DNA of 64,000 bases from the NCBI RefSeq assembly GCF_006538345.1, contig NZ_BJKL01000004.1:124001-188000 (forward strand), in the 5' to 3' direction. The notes below the pieces were generated by a model that made no database searches, was not told the origin of the DNA, and worked only from the letters and a program-made list of their open reading frames with translations. The first letter of the stretch is position 1. The number at the start of each line of letters is the position of its first letter. Positions 9,725 through 18,792 of this stretch are shown here, piece after piece. Source of the stretch: Alteromonas sp. KUL49 (lineage in GTDB: Bacteria; Pseudomonadota; Gammaproteobacteria; Enterobacterales; Alteromonadaceae). A program made the translations under genes and the position numbers.

Positions 9725-10309
9725 ATGCAGTCATTTGACCTTTATCTTACGCTCGGGTTTGAGCACATCTCTGATTTAGCTGGGTTTGACCACATTTTGT
9801 TTTTGATCGCCCTATGTGCAATTTACAAAATTGAAGAATGGCGCCGCGTGCTCATTTTAGTCACTGCTTTTACCGTGGGACACAGTGTTACTTTGGCGCT
9901 CTCAGCATTGGGCACTATTACCATTCCCTCAGATGTGATTGAATTTTTGATCCCCACAACAATATTGTTAACCGCTCTACACAACGTACTATCAAAACCA
10001 AAAAACGAGTCAAAAACGGGCATGTGGAAGTACTACACCATGGCGCTCTTTTTTGGCTTTATTCACGGGATGGGTTTCTCAAACTACTTCCGCGCCCTAT
10101 TAATGCGAGATGATGCTATTACGCTCCCCCTCTTAGGATTTAACTTGGGCATTGAGTTAGGGCAGCTGATGATTGTCGCAATAATATTGAGCGTTGGCTT
10201 TGTTCTGATGAATATACTGCGCGTTAAGCAACGAGATTGGAACGTATTTGTTTCTGGGGCCGCCGCGGGTATCGCTCTTGTTTTAATGTCAGAAACCAAA
10301 TTTTGGTGA
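9725..10309 (+). CDS. HupE/UreJ family membrane protein
   Basis: 194-residue integral membrane protein with about six helices. The family signature is visible: GFEHISDLAGFDHILFLIAL near the N-terminus, FTVGHSVTLAL, FGFIHGMGFS and FNLGIELGQL, placing conserved His, Asp and Glu in the membrane. HupE/UreJ proteins are linked to nickel or cobalt uptake in hydrogenase and urease clusters, but many members in other bacteria stand alone. No Ni enzyme is in the window. Translation is probably coupled to the preceding exported protein. A hairpin terminator follows. Confidence 0.8.
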   Translation: MQSFDLYLTLGFEHISDLAGFDHILFLIALCAIYKIEEWRRVLILVTAFTVGHSVTLALSALGTITIPSDVIEFLIPTTILLTALHNVLSKPKNESKTGMWKYYTMALFFGFIHGMGFSNYFRALLMRDDAITLPLLGFNLGIELGQLMIVAIILSVGFVLMNILRVKQRDWNVFVSGAAAGIALVLMSETKFW

Positions 10310-10351
10310 CGCCCAATATATACTTTGTACAGTGAATAACTAGTAAAATGA

Positions 10352-10375
10352 TAGCGTCAATCTACGCTAATTTTT
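10352..10375 (+). terminator. Rho-independent terminator after the HupE gene
   Basis: Six-base-pair stem TAGCGT/ACGCTA with a six-base loop, followed by ATTTTT on the plus strand. It lies 42 bases after the HupE stop and overlaps the last codon of the convergent panE gene. Confidence 0.6.
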
Positions 10376-11380
10376 AGCGCAGATGTTCAGCATGTTACAG
10401 AGTTCAGGGGACAATAATCCACTTCTACTATTATCATTGGATATATTGACTTCTGTTGTTTCAATCAGTCGGATCATCGCCTCGTTCATTGGAGCTTCAA
10501 TTCCAAGACTGTTAGCTTGCTTTAATACTGCACCGTACAAGAAGTCTTTCTCAGTAGGCTTCTTATTCTGTAAATCCCACCACATTGATGTTTTAACTGT
10601 GGGGTCGATATCAAGCATTTGTTTTGCCACCCGAGAAAACAACCAATCTGGAAGTCGTAAAATGGTAGGAAGCCACTTTCCGTGCACTTTTGCTACTTTG
10701 GGAAGAGTTATATTACTGTGCTCAACCACAGTTAATAACTCGTCCATCAGCGACGCTATAACACGACGATAACCTCGGTCTTCCAGCATTGACTTAACAG
10801 GTAAGTCGGCAAGGGCGTTGACGCCATTGCCTAAGTTCAGTTGCAGCTTAGCCCATTGCACAGCGTCAATATTCTCAGTCGTATGCACTTCGATTAACGA
10901 ATGAGACAGGGCATCAGCGAGTTGTTGAGTTAAATGCGTATTATTTGATTTTTCAAGGGTCAGCGAACCTTCTGAGCCTTTATGTAAATGTTGTTCTGAC
11001 TCCAAAACAACATTGAAAGGTACCATTGCTCTCAGTACTTGGTGCTGAGGAAAAGCTTGCTGAATAATACTGTGGCTGCCTACCCCGTTTTGACAGCAAA
11101 CGATTACCGTGTGAGACTCAACACGGTCTCGCAGCGTGTCAATAACTTGATGCAACCCGGTGCATTTAACCGTTAACCAGATGACATCAGCTGTTTTACT
11201 CTGCGCTATGGAACAAGTCACAACTGCCCTGTTGCCAAGATAGTCGGTCAGTGTTATTGGCTTTTGCAGCCTCGCTTTCCACTGCCCGCGGGCGACTAGG
11301 TCTACTTGTTGACCATTTGCAGTCATAACGCCGCCAATAAAACTACCAATCAAGCCACTTCCAACAATGCAATGTTGCAT
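10367..11380 (-). CDS. panE: 2-dehydropantoate 2-reductase (ketopantoate reductase family)
   Basis: 337-residue cytosolic NADPH-dependent reductase of the PanE/ApbA family. The N-terminal Rossmann motif is IVGSGLIGSFIGG (residues 4-16), followed by VDLVARG, where the Arg would contact the NADP phosphate. Segments IWLTVKCTGL and VCCQNGVGS match the conserved KxxQ/NGVG region, and the C-terminal domain carries KLQLNLGNGVNALADLP. PanE reduces ketopantoate to pantoate in CoA synthesis, though genomes often hold several paralogues with other substrates; nothing here separates them. GGACG precedes the start. The gene is divergent from a glycosyltransferase. Confidence 0.75.
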   Translation of the reverse strand: MQHCIVGSGLIGSFIGGVMTANGQQVDLVARGQWKARLQKPITLTDYLGNRAVVTCSIAQSKTADVIWLTVKCTGLHQVIDTLRDRVESHTVIVCCQNGVGSHSIIQQAFPQHQVLRAMVPFNVVLESEQHLHKGSEGSLTLEKSNNTHLTQQLADALSHSLIEVHTTENIDAVQWAKLQLNLGNGVNALADLPVKSMLEDRGYRRVIASLMDELLTVVEHSNITLPKVAKVHGKWLPTILRLPDWLFSRVAKQMLDIDPTVKTSMWWDLQNKKPTEKDFLYGAVLKQANSLGIEAPMNEAMIRLIETTEVNISNDNSRSGLLSPELCNMLNICAKN

Positions 11381-11439
11381 AACTACGTCCTATGCTGTGA
11401 TACAGTACACGTTTTTTAAAACACCATCGTTAAGCGTTT

Positions 11440-12699
11440 ATGTCAACCGAAACACTCCGCATACTTGTTATCGGCTATGTTTGGCCCGAGCCAAATTCCT
11501 CTGCCGCCGGTCAAAATATGATGTCTTTATTAGAGGGCTTCTCTGCCCAAAAGCATCAAGTTACTTTTATGACTGCAGCCACCGACAGTGTGCACAAAGC
11601 CGACTTAGACGCAAAGCAAATTGATGTCATTCCTGTCGCGCTCAACTGCGATAGCTTCGACCAACAGGTGAGAATGCTTTCACCTCATGTAGTCATATTT
11701 GACCGCTACATGACAGAAGAGCAGTTTTCTTGGCGAGTTAAAGCCCAGTGCCCTCAGGCACTAAGAATACTTAATACCGAGGATCTACACAGTTTACGCC
11801 AAGCACGACACAATGCGGTTAAACAGGGACAATCTGCATTCCAGGCGGAACTCAATACTGAACTCGCACAACGGGAAGTTGCCGCTATACTTCGCAGCGA
11901 TTTAACACTGGTGATATCAAAAGCCGAGTATCAGTTACTGGCTCGACACTACCAAGTTCCAACAAGTCAATTGCGCTACCATCCGTTACGCCCGGCATCA
12001 ATGAGTCGCGATGTCCCAACGTTTGAGGTTAGAAAAGACATTGTTACTATTGGTAACTTTCGTCATGCACCTAACTGGGATGCGGTATTGCAACTCAAAC
12101 AGTTGTGGCCTCACATTAGACGCAAAGTTCCTGGTGTAAATTTAAGGGTTTACGGCGCTTATCCGCCGAAGAAAGCAACTCAGTTACACGATGCGAAAAG
12201 TGGGTTTTACGTGGAGGGATGGGCTGAAAATGCCCACGAAGTTATTGCTAATGCAAGACTACTTATTTCTCCATTGCGCTTTGGTGCAGGTATAAAAGGC
12301 AAGCTCATTGACGCCATGCAATGTGGAACTCCTTCAATTACCACATCAATTGGTGCTGAAGGCATCATGGAAGATGTTGAAAACCCCGCCTCCCATTCAA
12401 CATGGGGCGGTGCGATATGTCATCACAATGACGATTACATCCATGAAGTAAGTAAACTATACAATGATGAAAACGCGTGGACTAACGCACAAACAAACGG
12501 GTTTAACTTACTACAGAGCCTTGTTAAAGGCGCGCCTGAGCATAGTTTGGTTGACACTGTGGAACACCTTGTATTGACCATTGATCAACACAGAGCACCC
12601 TTGTTTTTGCAATCAATGCTTTGGCATCACACACTGACAGCATCAAAGTATATGTCTCAGTGGATCGCAGCGAAGAACGCAATTAAGCGCCTCAGATAG
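11440..12699 (+). CDS. Glycosyltransferase, GT4-like
   Basis: 419-residue GT-B fold glycosyltransferase. The N-terminal half opens with GYVWPEPNSSAAGQNMMSLL, typical of the donor-facing first domain, and the C-terminal half carries FGAGIKGKLIDAMQCGTPSI, the EX7E-region motif of GT4-like proteins in variant form, followed by TTSIGAEGI. It probably transfers a sugar to an exopolysaccharide, lipopolysaccharide or protein acceptor in the cytosol. It stands alone, with no other polysaccharide genes beside it. The end overlaps the convergent csdE-like gene by eight bases. Confidence 0.8.
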   Translation: MSTETLRILVIGYVWPEPNSSAAGQNMMSLLEGFSAQKHQVTFMTAATDSVHKADLDAKQIDVIPVALNCDSFDQQVRMLSPHVVIFDRYMTEEQFSWRVKAQCPQALRILNTEDLHSLRQARHNAVKQGQSAFQAELNTELAQREVAAILRSDLTLVISKAEYQLLARHYQVPTSQLRYHPLRPASMSRDVPTFEVRKDIVTIGNFRHAPNWDAVLQLKQLWPHIRRKVPGVNLRVYGAYPPKKATQLHDAKSGFYVEGWAENAHEVIANARLLISPLRFGAGIKGKLIDAMQCGTPSITTSIGAEGIMEDVENPASHSTWGGAICHHNDDYIHEVSKLYNDENAWTNAQTNGFNLLQSLVKGAPEHSLVDTVEHLVLTIDQHRAPLFLQSMLWHHTLTASKYMSQWIAAKNAIKRLR

Positions 12700-13090
12700 A
12701 CTGAAGCCGTTTGATAACACCTTGAATGCCATTGCCTCTTGATTGACTCAGGTGTCGTTGCAACTGGCATTTTTCCATGTAGATTGAAAAATCAAAACTT
12801 CTGCGTTCTGGATCATTCAAACTGTTCGCTATTTCAAGCAAAACAGCCAATACTCCGCGAATAATCTTACTGGGTGAATAGGCACTAAACTTCGCCTTAC
12901 CGTCCGAAGTCTCAATATTCAACCACACCGGACTCTCACACCCAGGCACTGCGTTTTCATCATTACGTAAATCTGGCGGAACAATGGGCAATGCTTTACC
13001 TGCCATCATGACAGCTCGAGTAGCACTGTCCCACCCTTTGGCGTCTGCTACAGATTGCGCGAGGGGTAATAAATCTGGGGCAGTATTCAT
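12692..13090 (-). CDS. SufE/CsdE family sulfur acceptor protein
   Basis: 132-residue SufE-fold protein. Members accept persulfide sulfur from a cysteine desulfurase (SufS or CsdA) and pass it to Fe-S assembly or tRNA thiolation. The active-site loop AVPGCESPVWL places the acceptor Cys at about residue 51, as in CsdE (AGCENRVWL) and SufE. I chose the ATG at 13090 because AGG lies about nine bases upstream; a TTG nine bases earlier is less likely. No desulfurase gene is next to it, so CsdE versus SufE is undecided. It follows a DUF2750 gene by ten bases, probably in one operon. Confidence 0.85.
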   Translation of the reverse strand: MNTAPDLLPLAQSVADAKGWDSATRAVMMAGKALPIVPPDLRNDENAVPGCESPVWLNIETSDGKAKFSAYSPSKIIRGVLAVLLEIANSLNDPERRSFDFSIYMEKCQLQRHLSQSRGNGIQGVIKRLQSI

Positions 13091-13100
13091 CAACACCAAC

Positions 13101-13505
13101 CTATTTTAACTGCTCGGCTTTGATACCATCAGCTAGCTCTACCGCTGACATGATCATGTCTTGTTCGGCACCCTGTACAGGTAAAATAACTAACTCGACG
13201 CTATTTTTCTCTAAGCCAGGTAACCAAGTTTGAGTAAAATCCTCGAGCGCCACCACTTCAAGCTCAGCAGCTTCGTCTGCCTCTTTTAACCAGTAAGCGG
13301 CCAGATCTTTGTGTGGAAATACGGGCAAGCGAGTTTCACCTTGCGCTTCAAACATGACAAATCCAGCCTCGCCTTTTAGCAACCAAACTTGTTTGGCCTT
13401 TGGTACGTACGTAATAAATAATTCCTGTCTGTCTTCGGCAGACAAGGTTTGGATTTGCTCAAGGGTCGTCTCATTCAACGACGGAGTAACAGTTTGTGGA
13501 AACAC
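13101..13505 (-). CDS. DUF2750 family protein
   Basis: 134-residue protein of unknown function resembling DUF2750: SAEDRQELFITYVPKAKQVW, then VWLLKGEAGFVMFE and LPVFPHKDLAAYWL, the conserved W..P..FA pattern of the family. The frame stays open to a GTG at 13616, which would give 171 residues, too long for the family. A consensus TATAAT promoter lies inside that extension at 13534-13539, so the GTG at 13505 with AGG about ten bases upstream is the better start. It is divergent from xthA and precedes the csdE-like gene. Confidence 0.7.
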   Translation of the reverse strand: MFPQTVTPSLNETTLEQIQTLSAEDRQELFITYVPKAKQVWLLKGEAGFVMFEAQGETRLPVFPHKDLAAYWLKEADEAAELEVVALEDFTQTWLPGLEKNSVELVILPVQGAEQDMIMSAVELADGIKAEQLK

Positions 13506-13533
13506 GAAAATTAACCTAGTAAATTTTTTCGCG

Positions 13534-13563
13534 ATTATACGCATTGATAAGTCAGATGAGAAA
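13534..13563 (-). promoter_or_regulatory. Predicted sigma-70 promoter for the DUF2750-csdE operon
   Basis: On the minus strand TATAAT (13534-13539) is preceded, at 18 bases, by TTTCTC (13558-13563). It would start transcription near 13527, about 22 bases before the GTG at 13505, and so rules out the longer upstream start for that gene. The -35 box is weak. Confidence 0.5.
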
Positions 13564-13633
13564 TGATCTCGTAGGGTGCTGATGGTAAACTTGCGCTCAC
13601 TGTGAGAACCTGACACAACGAGAACAAAAAAGT

Positions 13634-14437
13634 ATGAAAGTTGTATCCTTTAATATCAACGGCATCCGCGCTCGCCTGCATCAACTCGAGGCGCTCATCG
13701 AAAAGCATCAACCTGATGTTATCGGCTTACAAGAAATCAAGGTACACAACGAGCAATTTCCCAAAGAAGCCGTTGAGGCCATGGGTTATCACGTGTTTTA
13801 CCACGGTCAAAAAAGTCATTACGGCGTAGCCATGCTCACTAAACAAGCGCCGGATTCGGTTCAGATGGGTTTTCCTACTGATGAAGAAGATGCACAGCGT
13901 CGAATGATTATGGTGACGGTAAAAGATGAACAAGGCGAACCTGTCACTATTCTCAATGGGTACTTTCCTCAAGGTGAGAACGAAAGTCACGAACTCAAGT
14001 ACCCGGCAAAACGCAAATTCTATAAAGACCTGATGGGCTATTTAGACGCCAATCACACGCCAGATGACAAAGTCATCATCATGGGAGACGTCAATATATC
14101 GCACACCGATAAAGACATTGGTATAGGCGAAGCCAACGCTAAACGTTGGTTAAAGACCGGAAAATGCAGCTTTTTACCAGAGGAGCGGGAATGGCTAAAT
14201 CGCGTCTTTGACTGGGGATTTAACGATAGTTTCCGAAGCTTATTCCCTGATACTGATGATCAATACTCGTGGTTCGATTACCGCTCTAAGGGCTTTGACG
14301 ACAACCGAGGTTTACGTATTGACTTGGTGTTAGGTACTGCAGCTGTTCATGCCACACTTAAAGATGCGGGCATAGACTATGAGCTTCGAGGCATAGAAAA
14401 ACCCTCAGACCACGCACCGATTTGGGCGACTTACTAG
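13634..14437 (+). CDS. xthA: Exodeoxyribonuclease III
   Basis: 267-residue enzyme of the ExoIII/AP-endonuclease family that cuts DNA 5' to abasic sites and degrades 3' ends during base-excision repair. Visible motifs: FNINGIRAR at the N-terminus, LQEIK with the metal-binding Glu34, [40 protein letters not shown] and the terminal SDHAPI with the catalytic Asp-His. Length matches E. coli ExoIII (268). CGAGAA lies upstream of the ATG. It is divergent from the DUF2750 operon and is followed by a broken membrane-protein gene. Confidence 0.95.
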   Translation: MKVVSFNINGIRARLHQLEALIEKHQPDVIGLQEIKVHNEQFPKEAVEAMGYHVFYHGQKSHYGVAMLTKQAPDSVQMGFPTDEEDAQRRMIMVTVKDEQGEPVTILNGYFPQGENESHELKYPAKRKFYKDLMGYLDANHTPDDKVIIMGDVNISHTDKDIGIGEANAKRWLKTGKCSFLPEEREWLNRVFDWGFNDSFRSLFPDTDDQYSWFDYRSKGFDDNRGLRIDLVLGTAAVHATLKDAGIDYELRGIEKPSDHAPIWATY

Positions 14438-14472
14438 TAACGTATTACTATGATTTATCGGTAAACTGACTT

Positions 14473-15118
14473 ATGACTGCAATTCAGTGGCTTTGCCTAG
14501 CGCTTTACACATTTGTTGTAATAGGCGTACTCACGCAAATATCTCTCAAAGGGCTTGCCGCTGATAAGCAACAACAACATCTTGTATTCGGCACCGCCGC
14601 GGTCTTGTTTTTGTTTTGGGTTTTAAGAGTAGGTATTCACGATGGCCTTGAGGTACATTTTCTTGGTTTGAGTGTGGTTACTCTACTACTCGGATTTAGA
14701 TACAGTGTTATCGCAGGAACCTTGACTCTCGTTGGCATTTCGTTGGTAAGTGGCACGTCAATGCCAGAAATTGCTGTGCAAGGTGTATTTAGTGTTCTGG
14801 TGCCAATAGGTTTTACTTATTTGGTATACATGCTCGCATTCCACAAAATTCCACGTCATCTTTTTGTATATATCTTCATTTGTGCGTTTTTTCCCAGGTG
14901 CGCTAACTATAGCACTCAAAACAGCGATGCTTGGGGGATACTATTGGTTCACAGCGACTTACACATGGGACGTCATTCGCGATAGCTATATCACACTAAT
15001 CCCATTACTCGCATTTCCAGAAGCTCTGCTGAACGGTATGGCGGCAACGCTGCTTGTTATTTACCGCCCCCATTGGATGTATACCTTCCACGACAAATTC
15101 TATCTCGATGGTAAGTAG
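14473..15118 (+). pseudogene. Energy-coupling-factor permease (CbiM-like) membrane protein, frameshifted
   Basis: The first frame (14473-14985) encodes five or so hydrophobic helices and then, after about residue 140, turns into unrelated sequence. The +1 frame continues the membrane protein from 14882 on (FFPGALTIALKTAMLGGYYW, then FPEALLNGMAATLLVIYRP) to the stop at 15118. The two parts join at a T6-C3 run (14887-14895); removing one base restores a single frame of about 215 residues. The restored C-terminus, with FPEALLNGM and VIYRPHWM, resembles the CbiM-like ECF permease family (COG3235 type). Either a pseudogene or a sequencing error. It follows xthA by 35 bases. Confidence 0.7.
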
Positions 15119-15154
15119 GTAACCCAACAGTGCAACCCCAGAATAGCGCGCAAA

Positions 15155-15940
15155 CTAATCAATACTAAACTGCGCTAACCATCTATTGTTGTGTCTCACG
15201 ATGCTTTGACCTATCTTCCCCTCAGATTTGAGCTCTCGTAACTTCTCGTCAAACGACGCGACTATGTGGGGGCATTTAAAAGCAAACTCTTGCGTAAAAG
15301 CATTATGGATCTCTAGTCTATCCACCGTTAATGCGATATCCACTTCATCTTCGAGGTTATGGGCCTGAATATAGTCCCTGCCAACTAAATTGCCCGTAAT
15401 GAAATAGTCGATTCTGTGTTGCCTGAGCATCATAAAATTTCCGACTATTCCGTGAATATTTTGAACCTCCGGCTGTTCACCTACGAACCCGTCAACGGGT
15501 TCGCCATGCTTGTCACCGGCGTTTATGCTTCCGTAGTTTCCCGCTAATTCTTCTAAACTTTGAATGTTTTGGAATTCTCCTCGTCGCACAAAAACCGATA
15601 CAGGGTTGTATGAGAAAGCTTCTTCGGAAAACACTAAGTAAGTTTCTCGTTCGGGTGATTTTTTTAGCGCAGGAATAAAATCAATAGCTCCGTGACGAGC
15701 ATTACTCAATACTCTTTTCCACGGACCAACAAACAGGATATTGACCCTTAAATCGAGACTTTCAAATATATTGACGCTGGTTTCAATAGATGCCCCCGTT
15801 AAGGTACCATCTTCTTCCCAATGAAATGGAGGGTAATTAGGATGTGCGGAAATACGAATTTCATCGCATGCATCATTCGCAAACGCATTAACTGCAGTAA
15901 ATGCGAGTACTGTCGATACAAAAATAGATTTATTGACCAT
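15155..15940 (-). CDS. Periplasmic transporter substrate-binding domain protein
   Basis: 261-residue exported protein of the SBP_bac_3 family. I chose the ATG at 15940 because the signal peptide MVNKSIFVSTVLAFTAVNAF begins there and AGGGA lies about eight bases upstream; the longer frame adds unrelated residues. The mature start ISAHPNYPPFHWEEDGTLTG is the classic first strand of amino-acid-type binding proteins, with ligand-contacting residues downstream (SVFVRRGEF, SINAGDKHGE). No ABC transporter genes are adjacent, so it may be an orphan. A paralogous orphan lies at 6176-7036. Confidence 0.75.
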   Translation of the reverse strand: MVNKSIFVSTVLAFTAVNAFANDACDEIRISAHPNYPPFHWEEDGTLTGASIETSVNIFESLDLRVNILFVGPWKRVLSNARHGAIDFIPALKKSPERETYLVFSEEAFSYNPVSVFVRRGEFQNIQSLEELAGNYGSINAGDKHGEPVDGFVGEQPEVQNIHGIVGNFMMLRQHRIDYFITGNLVGRDYIQAHNLEDEVDIALTVDRLEIHNAFTQEFAFKCPHIVASFDEKLRELKSEGKIGQSIVRHNNRWLAQFSID

Positions 15941-16106
15941 ACCACTATCCCTATGCCAGTCGAAAACGCTATGATATTTCAAAGCATTTAGGAGCACTGT
16001 TGCCTAAGGTTAGGAGATAAATAGGGGTAAATCAACCAACGCGTTTGTTAAGCTTAACTACAGGATGAAGTTAGAGAAATTAAAACAACCGTAAACTAAT
16101 AAAAAT

Positions 16107-16132
16107 AAACCCCTCATAATAATGAAGGGTTT
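16107..16132 (-). terminator. Hairpin terminator after the phosphoribosyltransferase gene
   Basis: Arms AAACCCCTCAT and ATGAAGGGTTT (one mismatch) form a hairpin about 47 bases past the phosphoribosyltransferase stop. On the minus strand it is followed by ATTTTTATT. It could work in both directions. Confidence 0.65.
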
Positions 16133-16178
16133 AAACTTTGGTAAACTGTCGAAAAAATCCAACAACAAATTAGACTAA

Positions 16179-16742
16179 TTACTCTTTAAACAAGATGTCC
16201 ATAACGTCAACGAGCTCCTGCTTTCCTTCGCGAATTTCTTCCTCTGAAAGTCCGGCAATCTCGTGAGGAAACACCAACCACTCGTCACTTTCATTAACGT
16301 AGTAATCAGGAACAATTTCAGTTTTATTATTCGCAGGCTTATACCAAGGGCACGCAATGCGGATATCTTTAGGCATGTTCAAACGCATGAGTTTACGCAC
16401 TTGCTTAATAAGTGCGTCGACACTTCTTCCCGAGTCAAACACATCATCAACAATAAGTAACTTATCGTCAGCATTTGCATTCTCAACTAAGTAGTGCAAA
16501 CCATGGACGCGAATTTCTTTCGACTGCTTGTTAATTCCATAGTAAGAAGACGTGCGAACAGCAATGTGGTCTGTAGAGGTATTCTTGAACTCAAAGAACT
16601 CTTGAACTGCAATACCGATAGGAGCACCACCGCGCCAAATACCTATGATAAAGTCAGGGCGAAAGCCATCGTCATACACTTTCGACGCAAGGCGAAAAGA
16701 GTCTTGAAGCAGGGATTGCGAAGTAATAAAGTTTTTGTTCAT
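16179..16742 (-). CDS. Phosphoribosyltransferase family protein
   Basis: 187-residue type-I phosphoribosyltransferase. IIGIWRGGAPIGIAVQEFF is the PRPP-loop region, RTSSYYG the flexible-loop region, and LIVDDVFDSGRS (residues about 96-107) the PRPP-binding signature. The start was set at the ATG at 16742, where homologues of this group begin; the open frame runs further into the upstream permease gene. Such proteins salvage hypoxanthine, xanthine or guanine, but the subgroup is not well characterised. The preceding LolC/E-type gene is on the same strand, 65 bases away. A terminator hairpin follows. Confidence 0.8.
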   Translation of the reverse strand: MNKNFITSQSLLQDSFRLASKVYDDGFRPDFIIGIWRGGAPIGIAVQEFFEFKNTSTDHIAVRTSSYYGINKQSKEIRVHGLHYLVENANADDKLLIVDDVFDSGRSVDALIKQVRKLMRLNMPKDIRIACPWYKPANNKTEIVPDYYVNESDEWLVFPHEIAGLSEEEIREGKQELVDVMDILFKE

Positions 16743-16807
16743 GTCGAACCACTGGCTTGAATATAAAAGATCGGGAGTATAGTGAATTTCAGCTAAATTT
16801 GCACGGT

Positions 16808-18025
16808 CTATTCGTTTTGTAACGCTGTTGCTGGCTTGATTTTCATCGCTTTTCTCGCTGGATAGACACTTGCGCAAACGCATAGCAACAAAGAAAGCAA
16901 GGTAACGCTCGCTATTTGAGCTGGATTCATTACCACAGGCAGCCCTGCGCCGTCTGCTGATAACCCTAAATTTACTCCCAAAGCCGTTAATATGCCGTTG
17001 AGACCGAGTGCCAACACGACGCCAAGAATCAAGCCAATCCCAGTACCTTTGATACCGTTGAATAAGCCATTAAGGACGAAGATCCACATGATAACGCTAC
17101 CAGACATACCTTGAGTCTGAAGTACCGCAATATCACCCTGTTTCTCCGAAACTACCATGACTAGCGCAGATACTATGTTAAACGCAGCCACCGCAATAAC
17201 TAGCAATAACATTAAGAACATCATGTTCTTTTCCATTTTTACCGCATCAAATAGCGGCCCCTGTCGTTCACGCCAAGTATTCACCTCTAAATTTTCGAAG
17301 GCTGCCTGTTGGCGAAGTGAATCAACAGTAGTTTGATATTCGAAAGCATCCTCTAAAAACAAACGTTCAGAGGTGGCAAAATCTTGCGGTTTGCGAAGCA
17401 ATCTACGAGCATCATCTAAATGCATATAAACCACACTACTATCTAGCTGAGAACCCACATCAAACAAGCCTGTGATAGTAAATAACCGCTGGCTTGGCAT
17501 ACGACCAAACGGTGTATAAACACTCGCCCCTGCAGTCATTATTCTGACTTTATCGCCGACGCGTATATTCAACTGTGTGGCTAATGCATTGCCTATCACA
17601 ACATTGAAGTCTCCCGGCGAGAGAGAATCGAATCTACCAAACCGCATGCTGTTTGCCACAAGCGTATTTTGAGACATATCATCTGGGATAACCCCTTGTA
17701 TTTGTACGCCCCGCAGTGCTTTACGTGACTGAGTTAACGCTTCCGCTTCTAAGAAAGGCATGGTATCGATGACGCCTTCCAATGACCTCACCTCTTCTGA
17801 CACTGCATTGCCATCATTGCTTACCACGATATGGGGCACTATGCTGAGTATACGCTGCTTGAGTTGGGCCTCGAAGCCATTCATTACCGACACAACAACA
17901 ATTAGAGACATCAGGCCAAGCGCGATACCCGCTACAGAGAAACGGTTAATGAAGGATACAAAACTGTTATGTTTGCCAGAGCGAGCGTAACGATAGGCGA
18001 TAAAAGCTGAAAGCGGATAAAACAT
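16808..18025 (-). CDS. Lipoprotein-releasing ABC transporter permease (LolC/LolE family)
   Basis: 405-residue inner-membrane permease of the LolC/LolE (FtsX-type) family that extracts lipoproteins for LolA. FIAYRYARSGKHNSFVSFIN at the start, GIALGLMSLIVVVSVMNGFE in helix 1 and RILSIVPHIVV match the Lol signature; the large periplasmic domain is followed by three helices, ending SVYPARKAMKIKPATALQ. The start was set at the ATG at 18025 because the family begins MF/MY-PL; a TTG 36 bases upstream is also open. It is notable that neither LolD nor a second permease is adjacent, though mfd is close by, as in other gammaproteobacteria. Confidence 0.85.
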   Translation of the reverse strand: MFYPLSAFIAYRYARSGKHNSFVSFINRFSVAGIALGLMSLIVVVSVMNGFEAQLKQRILSIVPHIVVSNDGNAVSEEVRSLEGVIDTMPFLEAEALTQSRKALRGVQIQGVIPDDMSQNTLVANSMRFGRFDSLSPGDFNVVIGNALATQLNIRVGDKVRIMTAGASVYTPFGRMPSQRLFTITGLFDVGSQLDSSVVYMHLDDARRLLRKPQDFATSERLFLEDAFEYQTTVDSLRQQAAFENLEVNTWRERQGPLFDAVKMEKNMMFLMLLLVIAVAAFNIVSALVMVVSEKQGDIAVLQTQGMSGSVIMWIFVLNGLFNGIKGTGIGLILGVVLALGLNGILTALGVNLGLSADGAGLPVVMNPAQIASVTLLSLLLCVCASVYPARKAMKIKPATALQNE

Positions 18026-18156
18026 ATAAGTTAGTCGTTTAACCTTTTGTGTGGCCACCAAATAAACACAGAGGATGACGGAAGGATCCCAAAATAGTAA
18101 AGTGCGTATACTACGTGTAAGCTACTGGCCGTACAAGATAAGTGGTAACCAATACA

Positions 18157-18750
18157 ATGGATAACTTAACGTTAGAACAGAAAAAGGCGCAATTTGAAGA
18201 ATACTTCATGATTGCTCACGGGATTAATGTCAACGTGACGCCTTGCAAAGAAGACTTTGAGTTACCCGATGTAGAAAACCTAGAAACTGCTATGCCCAAT
18301 GCATTCAGGATTGCCAGTGAAATGGCGACAATCGAGGCGCAAGCACTCCGCCCCCTCCGTCATTTAAGTGACCATGCTGAGACACTCGCAGAATACCTCA
18401 ATCATCAAGCACGAAAGATTGACTTAATGATGTCGTTCATTCTTCACCAGCAAGATGACGAGAAGTATCGTTATCAAACCAGTAAGTTTGGCGGCGGTGG
18501 TGTAGTCATCACATCCAAATCCCCTATGAATATTGGTGACAACGTTGAGTTAAAAGTTTTTTTAGATTCAGAGGCAGCAGCCATTTTTTGCTTCGGCGAA
18601 GTAATCACTTGCGACCAAGAGCAAGATGATTACCATATAGCCTTTATTTTTAACCGTATTCGAGAGCAGGATCAGGAGCTTCTTGTTCGCGCGAGCTTGC
18701 ATATACAAACACAACAATTACGCAAACGTGCAAAAGACAAAAAGTCATAA
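18157..18750 (+). CDS. PilZ-like domain protein
   Basis: About 197 residues. An N-terminal helical region (18-110), including ALRPLRHLSDHAETLAEYLN, is followed by a beta-rich domain that resembles PilZ: SKFGGGGVVITSKSPMNIGD, VELKVFL and ICFGEVITCDQEQ-type strands. The c-di-GMP binding motifs RxxxR and D/NxSxxG are degenerate, so binding is doubtful. An earlier in-frame GTG at 18142 is an alternative start. It lies between the divergent permease gene and mfd, 42 bases before the latter. Role unknown; c-di-GMP effector is an inference from fold only. Confidence 0.6.
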   Translation: MDNLTLEQKKAQFEEYFMIAHGINVNVTPCKEDFELPDVENLETAMPNAFRIASEMATIEAQALRPLRHLSDHAETLAEYLNHQARKIDLMMSFILHQQDDEKYRYQTSKFGGGGVVITSKSPMNIGDNVELKVFLDSEAAAIFCFGEVITCDQEQDDYHIAFIFNRIREQDQELLVRASLHIQTQQLRKRAKDKKS

Positions 18751-18792
18751 ACCTGCATATTCATTGCCTATAAAACACCGTTACGGGACGAC

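Noticed and set aside
13506-13616. Longer start for the DUF2750 gene
   Set aside because: It would place a TATAAT promoter inside the coding region and make the protein longer than the family.
14887-14895. Programmed frameshift at T6-C3
   Set aside because: The needed shift is +1 and no stimulatory structure was seen; two other genes in the window have similar homopolymer breaks, so an indel is likelier.
14864-15118. Separate 84-residue gene at the end of the CbiM-like locus
   Set aside because: It is the second half of the frameshifted membrane protein, not an independent gene; no ribosome-binding site of its own.
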